Both the position numbers and the translations under genes were made by a program. Below, in pieces: positions 11,966 through 22,519 of a stretch of DNA of 64,000 nucleotides. This DNA is from Hirudinaria manillensis. Its lineage: Eukaryota; Annelida; Clitellata; Hirudinida; Hirudinidae. Each line of letters starts with the position of its first letter. The first letter of the stretch is position 1. The stretch spans positions 7,551,501 to 7,615,500 of the forward strand of contig CM067527.1 in NCBI GenBank assembly GCA_034509925.1, written 5' to 3'. A model generated the notes under the pieces. The model was not told the origin of the DNA. It saw only the letters and a program-made list of their open reading frames with translations, and ran no database searches.

Positions 11966-13693
11966 CTAAAAATTGAGTAATGCAGTAAAATTATGAAATG
12001 AAATTCTATTGAAGTTTTTAAAAGTTTTAGCAGGCAATCAATTTTTTTTTAATTTCATTCTAAAAATTTTACTTAATATTTTAGTTTTCTTCACATTTGA
12101 TATATATTTAAGAGCTGTTAGAAAAAAATCCATGTGAAATACGTTGGAAAACCAGTGTTAATATTCAAAATAAAAATGTCGAAGAATAGTACACAACAAA
12201 GCTGCATTTCCATTTCTTACAAAATTCCAGTCATAATCTGGCGGTTTTTAACCTTTGCAATGACATTGTGCGTCGGGGCTTTCAGCAAAATTCAGAGATT
12301 TGTTCTATTTTTGACGTAGGAAAGCTACGAATTATTTCTATTTCTCACTAATAAAATCAGCAATGGTAGTAGAGTTATATAACTTTTTTTGAATTACCAA
12401 CAACTTTCAGTTTTGAATTGTTTTCGAAAAAAAGCCCTTGCATCTAGATTAAATGCAAACAATAATTTAACTTCATCCATAAATAAGACATTTCTATCCT
12501 TTTTTTTTTGTAACCGACTAGATACAGAAATTATATCATTTCGAAAATGTATAGCTTTAATGGTTGCCATAGTATTATCCAAAATCATTGATAATAAATA
12601 TTGCTAATAAATAATTTCAAATGATTTATGTGAAAATAGTAAACATTTTTTATGCGGATTTCTCCATTACGGTTTGATGAAAGGATGGAATAATTAACAA
12701 TAAAATAATAAACTCTGAATCATGAACGTCCTCATTCGCTTACGTAATGTTTGTTTTATGATTTCATTCGTGATTCATCCAAATTGGTTAGAAATTAGTC
12801 AAAACAAAAAGGCTTTGAGATTAATAAATATACATAAGTTATAAATATGTTAATAGAATTTTACGACAAAATGCAAAATTTAAACATTCAACATTTAATT
12901 TTAATTTAAACCAAAATTATTATCAAATAAACCCACGAATCTGCTAAGTCACCGTCACAAATACGCTCGTGACATGCAACGGACATGACACATTTATTCA
13001 TGCACTTAATTAGTATTATGATTCAACGTTATTATAACTACACAAGTGACACTATTAATCGTAATTATAATTATTTAAATGGCCCAGCCTTAAAAGTAGA
13101 TCCAATGATGACCCAATTAATTATATCCTCGGACAGGATGTCGATTTGCTCATCTTTCGTAGAACAGCAACTGATAATTACAAACATACATTGTTACTAA
13201 CTATTGTTATTTATTATTATTATTATTAATAAAAATTAATTATTACTACTATTAGTAATACTTTCCGGCCCGTGTCATTAATCTTATTTCTCATAGTGGT
13301 CTGATATTTCAATAGTCACAATCGTTCTAAATATGTGACTGCAAATGCCATCGATAAAAAACCCCATGACATTAGCAACAACAACAACAACAACAACAGC
13401 AAGAACTAGTAGAAGCATTGAATTGCAACAGTAAATAATATTTACTTTAAATACGTCAATTTAAACAACTTACAAATTAAATATTCACAAGAAAATTATA
13501 GAATCACATGCGGAAATACAATATTGGAATTATTTTAATGTATGTAATAATAATAATAATAAAAACAATTTATATTAATCATAATTCAAACACCATTTTA
13601 AAAATAGTACTGAAAGTACTCCCACTAACGATTCATTATTATTAATATTATTGCTAATAATAATAATAACCATAATAATAATAATTATTATTA

Positions 13694-13727
<34 letters not shown>

Positions 13728-13890
13728 CTTCAGTGGTTAAGTCGTTACTTCTCAGTGAAATTCCTTTCTGAGTACTCGATAGACAGGACTTTTATTTTCG
13801 AAGCTCAATTTCCGAATGATCGGCAATTTTTGGAACCCCTTTGTTAGGCTCTCTCTCTCAGACCGTGAAGGGGGGCATTCAGTCCGACGG
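11966..13890. other. AT-rich intergenic DNA, no gene seen
   Basis: Only scattered short frames are present. There is an (AAC)n run at about 13376-13400, an (AAT/ATT)n cluster at about 13630-13728, and long T-runs. The sequence becomes less AT-rich from about 13780 toward the promoter at 13.89 kb. Confidence 0.5.
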
Positions 13891-13898
13891 CATAAAAA
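13891..13898 (+). promoter_or_regulatory. TATA-like box of small gene copy 1
   Basis: CATAAAAAGAGG lies 203 bases before the proposed start of copy 1. Copies 2 and 3 have TATATAAAGAGG and CTATAAAAGGCG at about 120 and 222 bases before theirs. The shared TATA plus G-rich downstream edge supports a common promoter type. An ATG at about 13943 downstream opens a separate 48-codon upstream frame that ends at 14089. Confidence 0.5.
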
Positions 13899-14093
13899 GA
13901 GGGGAAGAGACCATCTCACAAGCATTTCAAAGTTGATCTTGCATGACTGGGTCATTTTATTGCGACATACAAAGAGAGGCGAAAGGAAACTGCATTGGCA
14001 TCCTTCCAGATTGTTTTGACGAACGAAGAATAGAAAGTATTTGCACGAGAATAAATTATTTCGTCGGTTTAAATCGAAGAAAATCGTAAATCT

Positions 14094-14339
14094 ATGGCGA
14101 CCATCATGTCAATATCCTTCGAGCAGTCGTGGAATGTGCCAATCACACTTCCAGACCATGGTGAGTTTACTTTTCATTTACTATAATAAAATGGTTATAG
14201 GTGTTATTGTAATAATAACAACAATAAATCTAATAACAAGATGTAATAATCGAATTAAATAAATATAATTGAATAATTGCTAATTCATAAAAACAATGAC
14301 TTTTAACTTTTATAAACACCGACAGGATATAAGAGGAAT

Positions 14340-14370
<31 letters not shown>

Positions 14371-14521
14371 TATATAATTATATATATATGTATATAAAAT
14401 ATGTATATATATATATATGTATGTATATAAAATGATTATAAAAATTATGTCATTTATATGTAAAAAATCTTATTTATTTTTGACAGATCTTCCATTTCCG
14501 GTATCCGATTTGATTTGTTAA
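14094..14521 (+). CDS. Small two-exon gene, LPDH/DLPFP family copy 1
   Basis: Exon 1 is 14094-14160 and exon 2 is 14487-14521, joined in phase 1 (GTGAGT donor, TTTTTGACAG acceptor), giving 33 codons plus stop. Exon 1 ends ...VPITLPDH and exon 2 reads DLPFPVSDLIC then stop. Exon 2 is exactly 35 bases in all three copies, with changes concentrated in third codon positions, which implies selection on the protein. The start ATG is in the context TCTATGGC, shared with copy 2. The N-terminal part is shorter than in the other copies and an upstream ATG frame precedes it, so this copy may be weakened or its start different. No signal peptide or membrane segment is visible. The function is unknown; it could also be the last exons of a longer gene. 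Confidence 0.6.
14339..14425. repeat. (TA)n-rich microsatellite in copy 1 intron
   Basis: Imperfect TA dinucleotide runs with TATG interruptions lie inside the intron of small gene copy 1. Confidence 0.9.
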
Positions 14522-16412
14522 TAAAAATAAGAAAAGAAATTTAACATGGCCTTTATAACATGACCTTTGAACGAAATGGAGCTTCTAATTGTTTCGTAAT
14601 GATTATTTATTTATTTATAAATCTTAAACGTCATTATTTATATTCGTCTGTCGGTCTTTTTTAAATTTCTTGGTTTGTTTTCTTTTATGATTTGATGTTT
14701 TGCCACTTCATTTGTCCGTTTCTTATGTATTATTCAATGGGGTAATAATAATAATTATTATAATAATAATAATCATGAGTCATGACATCAGATAAATACT
14801 TTTTGTTGAATCAACTGTCGTCGACGTAATGTAACGTGATGCTCCGATGAGGTTAGCGACCAATATTTATTCGAGTATTACTAAAAATACATTTTAACAT
14901 TCCATCGGACTTTCCTGCACTTTGTTCCTGCTTTCATTTCACAACAATTTTAATCTTTTTCTATTGTATTTTTTTCTTCTTCAAATTTTAGACTCTGATT
15001 TATAAAGTTTTAATTTATTTCTGATTGTAAAATATTTTTAAATGTTATTGTTGTTGACAAAAGAATTTTAATCCTAAATGATTACGTCAGAAGTTCACTG
15101 AGTTCTTAGAGGAAATAAATTTCGTTGCTACATACCCGAAACATTAAACGATAACAAAAGAGGTCAAAACAACAACAACAACTTTAATAATGGTAATAAT
15201 TTATTAATTTTATTATATTATTTAATTAATTTTATTAATAATGGTAATAATTTTATTAAAGTATTTTTAAGAGTTATAAGCAAATTAAGCAAAGCAAAGC
15301 AAATCAATACATAAACAGCGTAATGTAACATAAGCAAACAGATTAAATTTATAAATAAACTAAATATTAAAAAAAACAACAGCATTATTCCGACATCCAC
15401 TAATATTACAACTAAAACATATTGAAAACATATTAAAAAAATCATTTGATAACTCCGTTATGATGAATCTATGGAATCTATTTATATCTCCTTAACAATT
15501 AATAGATTCTCAAAATTGTCCTTAGCTGAGGGGCTTGTCGTAAACATATTAAAAAAGTCATAATAATGATAATTACTATTAATTTAATATATAAAATAAT
15601 AATTATTATAATAATAACAGGTGAAATAAAATGAAATAATAATCTATTGTAAAATTATCCAGGGTAGTTTGAACATCATAAAACATATCAAATATCCTCC
15701 CGTGAGAACCAGTATGGACCTGAGAAGTTGATTGCAGTGGATTGAAAGTATGAGTTGATGTCGTGGGTTGACAATGTGGATTGGTACTGTGAGTTGATGG
15801 TATGATTGATGGACTTCAAGAAGGCTCCACAAGTTTACAATCGTCTAGTTTGCTTAATACCCTCTGAATACCCTCCGAATACCTTCTTAATACCCTCTTA
15901 ATACCCTCTTAATACCTTCTCAATATCCTCTCAATACCCTCTTAATACCTTCCTTCATTAATTAACATTAATTAAAGAACATTTGTAAATATTTTCAAGA
16001 ACATTTATTTTTCGGCAAAAAAGCAATTTTTTTCTGATGTTTGAATCTTTTTTTTTTTATAAAAAAAAGTCATGGAATTGAATTAAATTAACTCATTATT
16101 AAACATTAATAATTACATGTTTGTTGTTTATTTACATTGTGCTTATAAAATAATTTATAAAAACATTTAAACAGCGTATTCAATTATTTAATATTATTTA
16201 AGCAATAAATTGAAATCAAGCATTGAAAAAGGTTATTGCAGGATATATTTTCAACTGAACAAAGCCATTTATTGGACCAAATCTGAATCGATGGCTTTAT
16301 AAACATTGGCATTATCAGATCTTCTTCAATTGACGATCTAAATTTAAAAATATGTCAAACTTCCAAGTCAGAAAATATACTTTTCAGATGACAGAATTAT
16401 TCAACACTGGTT

Positions 16413-16447
<35 letters not shown>

Positions 16448-17989
16448 TTTAATATAATAATAATAATAAAAATAATAGTAGAAGTAATAATAATAATAAT
16501 GGTATTCGCAATTAGATATTTTTAATAAAATGGAGATTTAGATACTTAATACGATTAATTTTTATTGTGAATTAACGAACAAACAGACTTAATTCTACTT
16601 AAAAGCTCATTTTATTATTTAAATATTGCAAAATCGTGAGAGATTTTAAAAAGCCATTTAACAAAATATTTGGCAAATGGTTAGATATATTTTTAATAAA
16701 TTATTTTTATTATAAATTATTTATTACAAACGTTTTTTTAATAAATAGTAAAACGTAAATAAATTGTTTGTAGCAAACCTTATCGCCATGCACCGATACA
16801 TAAATCTGTGGTCAGAAATATTGATATTAATTGTTTATGACCTGAAATCTTTAAAAATTCTTCATAAACTTCCAATACTTCAGTTGAGCCTCGATTAAAA
16901 AATGGGTTTTCAAAGGCCCACCCAGCGTCAATAAACTGTTGTTTATTAACTGATAAAAAATGATAAAAAGTGATAATATTTTAACTCGAGTGTCAGAAAT
17001 TTGTAACTTCCTTCAATGAGCTGAAAGCTTTTTGAAGCTTATTTGTGGTTATCATTTGATAACGTGGTAGGGCAACGTCGAATTCAAAATTATAATCATT
17101 TATATCATTTCTGACTTTCAATCTGATTCCAAGCAAACATATCTATTTATTTATTCATATTCTGAATTATTGATATTATTTATATATTTTTTTTCTGAAA
17201 GCCATTTGATTAAATCACTATTTCTAAGATCTGCACTTCCCCCAAATACAGCCAGACGAAATGCCACAATAGAATATTGTCTGAAAGGATCGCTTTAAGT
17301 TAAATTTAGCGTTTAATTGTGAGAAAATGCTTGAAATCCCTGGCTAATTTGATTTCTTTTGAAGCAATTAAAACATTCGAATGTGCCTCTAACCACGTAG
17401 ACCTGGATTCTAAATATACCACTTGGCAGTCAACCACGAGAATCTGATGAGAGCGGATTCACGTTCTTCAAGGAAGTAAACAGATAGAAACTCGTAAAAC
17501 TTGAGCCTTTCACGAAGCTCTGTTGGCCACTAATCTTTGAAAATATCTTCTTCGATATATTACGAACCTCATTTTAGTGACTTCTATCTTGACAAGCCTT
17601 TTAAAAAAATAATAATATTTATTATTATTATTATTATTATTATTGTTATTATTACCAGCTACGCTTCTATTAATAACAATAGTTGTTATTATTTTCATTA
17701 CTACTGGTATGTAATAACCATTAAAGTTTATATATTAACAAGTTATATTAGCAATACTAGATGCAGTTATAAAATTATAATATACTCACTTGAAATTAGA
17801 AATCCAAGCTGTGGAGCGAGGGGTTCCAGTTTATATGAATATATAACGAATTGAACTTTTTCTAAATAATTGTTTTATAAATTGTCGGTTGATTGAAAAC
17901 AATTTTGGTCAATCAATCAATCAATCCTAAGCATCCAAAGAATTTCGTGAGAGATTTTGAATAAGACAACCATGACTAAACTCGGACAG
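14522..17989. other. AT-rich DNA between copies 1 and 2
   Basis: No supported gene is seen. It holds an 11-bp minisatellite (15854-15953), AAT runs near 16420-16500 and 17610-17655, and long Asn/Ile-coding simple-sequence frames that are repeat artefacts. Confidence 0.5.
15854..15953. repeat. 11-bp minisatellite, about nine copies
   Basis: The unit is AATACCCTCTT with single-base variants (CTCCG, CTTCT, ATCCTCTC), repeated head to tail about nine times. Confidence 0.9.
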
Positions 17990-17998
17990 TATATAAAG
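17990..17998 (+). promoter_or_regulatory. TATA box of small gene copy 2
   Basis: TATATAAAGAGG is a strong TATA box. About 30 bases downstream is an initiator-like TTCAATT. The first ATG after that point is at 18110, the proposed start. The ATG at 18006 lies between the TATA box and the expected transcription start, so it would not be in the mRNA. Confidence 0.6.
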
Positions 17999-18109
17999 AG
18001 GAGCCATGCAAAAGACTTCAATTCTTGAACAACTGTTTCTGAGAACATATTTTTCAGAACGTTCGGATACAAATCTTTAGATTTTCTGACAAGAATTTCA
18101 ATATTTTCT

Positions 18110-18798
18110 ATGGCAATACAGGAAAATAAGCGAGCCAATGCTTGCATGTTAAAGGTCGAGGCCATGATAGGTTGGAGTTCAAAGGTCAGCGTCGATGGAT
18201 TTGAACGGGCAAAACAAACTCAGTTTTTTCCAATTCTTGTCACTTTGCCCGACCATGGTAGGTGACTTGATTTGAATTCGTTTTCTCAATTGCTTTATTA
18301 ATTATTCATGTCATTTAATTAATTATTCATGCCATCTTAGTAAGTAATGATCATCATTTACATTCTAATGTATTCAATTAATGTCTTTAATGTTACTTAT
18401 TGTTTTGCTACATCGATGCTACCGAGGACTCAATTCGTAAACTCGACGATTTCAAATTGTTTCTTGCTGATTTCAAGTTTAATTACGAAACATTATCAGT
18501 AAAATGGAATTAATTAAATTACAAAATAAGATTTCTTTCGTAAATGATAAGTTTGAAAAATACAGGAAACCCTAAAACTATTAAAAATATTGATTGTTGA
18601 CGTTCCGAGTGGTAAAGGCGTATTTGTAGAATAGAACTTCATTTTCATAGATTACATCGACCCTTCCCAATGATTGTGAATTCGATCCAATAATTGATTA
18701 TTAATAATTATCATAACAATAAATAATTTTGAATCATTAATAAATTTAAATAATTCTTTCCAGATCTTCCTTTTCCAATTGTTGACCTCCTCCAATGA
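18110..18798 (+). CDS. Small two-exon gene, LPDH/DLPFP family copy 2
   Basis: Exon 1 is 18110-18257 and exon 2 is 18764-18798, phase-1 junction with GTAGGT donor and TTCTTTCCAG acceptor, giving 60 codons plus stop. Exon 1 begins MAIQENKR and ends FFPILVTLPDH. Exon 2 reads DLPFPIVDLLQ then stop. The start is the first ATG downstream of a TATA box and shares TCTATGGC with copy 1. An in-frame ATG at 18164 is an alternative. It aligns with copies 1 and 3 over the last about 20 residues, with synonymous third-position differences. A short basic N-terminus and hydrophobic middle are visible, without a classical signal peptide. This is the best-preserved member. Function is not known. Confidence 0.68.
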
Positions 18799-21700
18799 AA
18801 GGTTCTCCTTCGAAGTGGAACTTTGTTGATCAATGCTTTATTTATTTGTTTGTTTGATTGTTTCTTTGTTTGTTTATTTAATTATTTCTTTGTTTGTTTA
18901 TTTAATTATTTATGACTTTGTTGATCGATGCTTTATTTGTTTGTTTGTTTATTCAATTATTTATGATTCATCAACAATTGTTCAACTTACGAAATATTGT
19001 TTCATATTTTTCCATCGTCTCAATGTATTTGACAATGTATTGACAACAAAGCATTGTTGATGCCATCAAGAAGACAATCCATGCCGTCTTTCCGCATCTC
19101 ATTCGTTTCGGTTGTTTAAAGACAATTGTTTTTTGTTTTGTTTATGTTTTCTAAATGTTTATGTTTATGTTGACTCAAGCCTTTATCTCGAAAAGATTTT
19201 ATTCAAGTTTTCAGTGTTTTCAGTCAATTTTCGATGCCATGACGACTAGTAAACTTATTGAACTTATCCAAATCATGCTTATCAATACTTGACGACACGT
19301 GACCAGATTTGTTAACATTTACAGCCGTTGGAAACTTTTTTTTTTTACCTGAAAGTTAAAAAAAACTAAGAAAAACTTTTAAAAAGAGTTTTTGTCTGAT
19401 GTTTTTAAAAGTTAATTTACTAAGAATAAGCGGGAAATGGTGAACAGACAAGAGAGGAATTCGTTCAATGATATCCAAAGATTACCTTTAAGAATTTGTT
19501 TTGTACCGGTAATGTTTGTAATGAAACATGACTCATTCTAAGCAAAAAAAGAAGAAGCTCATTGCTTACATATCGAGAAGATTTTTTACGCTTCTTTGTC
19601 TTTAGAAATGCATCCCATGCGAATGACTGGCATACTTCACGTGCTTTTGTGATTGGTTACTGAAGTATTTCGCCGAAATCGTCCAATGAAATCCATTAGA
19701 CCGAGTGACCAAATTTGAGTAGATTTGAAACTGCAGTCCAGTATCGGAGTCTAAGAAAGGACTTTAATCAGATTTCCTTATCTGTTAACGACGGATGCTA
19801 CCTTCTGACCTGGCAGACTTTTCTCGACCTATTTTTATGGTTTGCTATTGGTTGAAAAAATTGGATAAATAAATAAATAATTGAGTAATATTAATAGTTT
19901 ACACAGAAGCATTTGCTGAGTTAAGAAGACTTGAATTCCCATGAATCAGGCTGCAAAGGTCCGGTATGAAGAAGTAAATGATGTCTTCGATTATGTAGGT
20001 CATGATTAATCAGATGAACAAGATTAATTACTACGTGTTTTGGGTTTTTAACACTTGAAATAAGGGGAAGTACTTTGCGTGAAGAGTCACTGAGGGCACT
20101 TGAGATGTGACCTCGGCTCTTTAAGCAAATTTCTTTAAAAGGAAGATGTTTTGCTGGTCTTTCAGATTAAATTGATAATTCTGGCTATAAATGGCTTGGA
20201 AAATTTTTACAAGATGTGAAAAGTACATCCTAGTTCTATAAAATTAGACTTTTGAGAGCGATAGTACAAATGAATTGAAATAAATTTCTGGTGACAGTAA
20301 ATCCCCGATACGAATCTGATGTGTGCTGATGTTCTTTATACGAAGTCCATGGTTTATGGGGTCACATGAAATTTTAAACAATCTCCATTCTACAACCTAT
20401 AACCACCTTTGCCCTTCGAAGTTCAAAGATCAAAATTCCGTAGGGAGGTGGATTTTAAATTTAAATGAAATATTTAAAAACCATTGACTTTGAAATTGTT
20501 TCAATGCGGTGGGATTGATACGAGGACGTTACGATTCAATCAGATATTTAGATGTATTCAGACAAAGATATTTCAATCAATCAGTGGTAATAAATAAACA
20601 AATATCGATTATAAATTGAACTCATCTTGAAATCCAAATGAAGAAGCTGCACAATGGTTCAGAAATCTTCATTTTATCGAACCGACGAAAATAGAAACTG
20701 CGCAGTTCGATAAGATTTGAAAAAAGTTCAATTGACTTTTGGTCTCCCGACCTCTTCATGTCAACGAAAACTGAACTCAATTTTACAGATTTTTTGTGGT
20801 CGGCTTTATTAAATTACTGAATCAATTAAAGTTAAGAGTCGGCTTTGAGATGGAGTTTTCAAGTTTGGGACAAGTTATCAGCTAATCTAATTTGGTTAAT
20901 TTATGAGGTAAAAGATTATTAAATAATTAACTGTTATTAATTTGTGAGGTTAAAGATTTAATCGATGACTTAGACTAAGACTGAGTATAATTGAAGATAC
21001 AATGTTAAGCAAAATGTGAGACAATATGTTTATCCCCTCAACAAAATCAATTTAAAAACTTTTAAAAACTGGTTAATAACATTATTTTAACTATTTCTAT
21101 TATTTCTCAGCCTCTCAAGAAATTCCAAAAATTGAGAAAGTGATGTTTAACAATATTGGAAGTGCAACTTTTTTGGATAAAACCCTCCACAAGTACTTGA
21201 AAATAACGTTTAAAAATAATTTAAACTTTACGCCACAATTTTACGCCTTAATTAGGTTTATTTATTCGAAATCTGAAGGACCTCGCAAGTATTGCAAAAT
21301 CTCAACTGGAAAATGTTTACAGACGTCTTCACTTCGATGTGTTCTGCGTCCCTCATTTTGTATCTTGGTTTTTACAGAAGAAAAAAAGAAGAAAATGTTT
21401 CGTTTGGAATATTTATTTGCAAAAAATATCATTAAAAATGCAGTAACTGAAGAACAACGAAGACATAAAAAAGTGGAGAAAGACTTCCACGAACTCGGAT
21501 TCAACAACTGAAAGTCACCAAATGAACTGAAAACAAACTCTCGATAAACATCCACAAAAAAAGGCACTCGTCGCAAAGAATAACTTGAAAACAAATAAAT
21601 TATATTAAATAAATTATTACTTAAACACGTAAATATATTGAAGAAAAGACGTTTAAATAAAAACAATGCGACAAGATTGTCCAAAGATAGCGATGACTAC

Positions 21701-21945
21701 ACTCTGAGGAATAAATGACTGAAGTTTGCAGCATGGCAAGACTTATTAAAACAAAATCCGGTCTGCCGAAAACTCTGTTGATTAGTTTCCATGACAGCCT
21801 AGTCATCCGTGACTTGGAATGTTTCCAAGGGCTAGGAAGGTCTTTCTGTGGCGCGCCCTCTCGTGGCTCGAGGGGCGGTCGGTTGGTTGCCTCGATATCA
21901 TGATATGCTGATATGTTGTTGATTCACTGTTCCCATAGCAACTCC
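18799..21945. other. Region between copies 2 and 3; one 123-codon open frame
   Basis: It is mostly AT-rich, with TTTG/TTTA repeats at 18838-18965. A frame at 21140-21511 (plus, 123 codons) ends in a charged helix-like tail (TEEQRRHKKVEKDFHEL), and the opposite strand is open for 140 codons over 21262-21684. Neither has recognisable similarity or clear splice support, so I do not call a gene. Confidence 0.3.
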
Positions 21946-22292
21946 TCAATAAGTCATGTCGACCAACGGAAAGGGAAGATCTGTTAAATGAATGAGGACG
22001 ATAATGAAACAATTGATTGATTTGTCAAATCGTTGACTACGAGTAATTTAATTTATTCAATAAGATTAATTAATTTATAATAGCTACCTACAAACGACAA
22101 CATCCATGTTTAAACCATAAAAGCTCAAAAATATTCAAATATTATTTTCACTTTATACTCAACAATTCCAATCATGCAATCACCGAATCGCTTCTCGCAA
22201 AACATGGAAATCAACGAACCGTGGTCAGGCAGCATTATGAAGGGCGGAAACCATTGCAATTTCGTTTCTGAATTGTCAAGAACTTCTTGCAT
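21946..22292 (-). CDS. Small two-exon gene, LPDH/DLPFP family copy 3 (inverted)
   Basis: On the minus strand exon 1 is 22292-22220 and exon 2 is 21980-21946, joined in phase 1 after a 239-bp intron (GTTCGT donor, a weak match; TTAACAG acceptor). The product is 35 codons plus stop: it starts MQEVLDNS, exon 1 ends FPPFIMLPDH, and exon 2 reads DLPFPLVDMTY then stop. The start is the first ATG downstream of the TATA box at 22507-22514. Exon 2 has the same 35-base length and stop position as copies 1 and 2. It lies about 4.1 kb from copy 2 in the opposite orientation, so the family arose by local duplication with an inversion. Function is unknown. Confidence 0.65.
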
Positions 22293-22506
22293 CTTTCGGT
22301 TTTCAAACGTTTTCTTGAAACTTTTCGACGAATAAACTCAAAATTCAAAATCTTTAAATATTCTTCTTGAAGCGAACGATCGTTTAGTCGTCGTACTGTA
22401 GCAGTCGCAGTAGTAGTAGTAGTAGCAGCAGCAGTAATTCGATCTCTAATCAGTCTTTATGTACTTGTTCTCGTAGTAGTTTTGAGAGAAATCGCTCTCG
22501 ATGCGC

Positions 22507-22514
22507 CTTTTATA
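22507..22514 (-). promoter_or_regulatory. TATA box of small gene copy 3
   Basis: The minus strand reads CTATAAAAGGCGC. No ATG occurs between the expected start about 30 bases downstream and the proposed start codon at 22292. The 5' UTR carries a run of CTG/CTA triplets (about 22395-22440). Confidence 0.6.
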
Positions 22515-22519
22515 GCAGT

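Noticed and set aside
16310-16340. CAG followed by ATCTTCTTCAATTG, considered as an exon 2 of the small family
   Set aside because: It reads DLLQLTI then stop, lacking P-F-P, and no matching exon 1 lies upstream.
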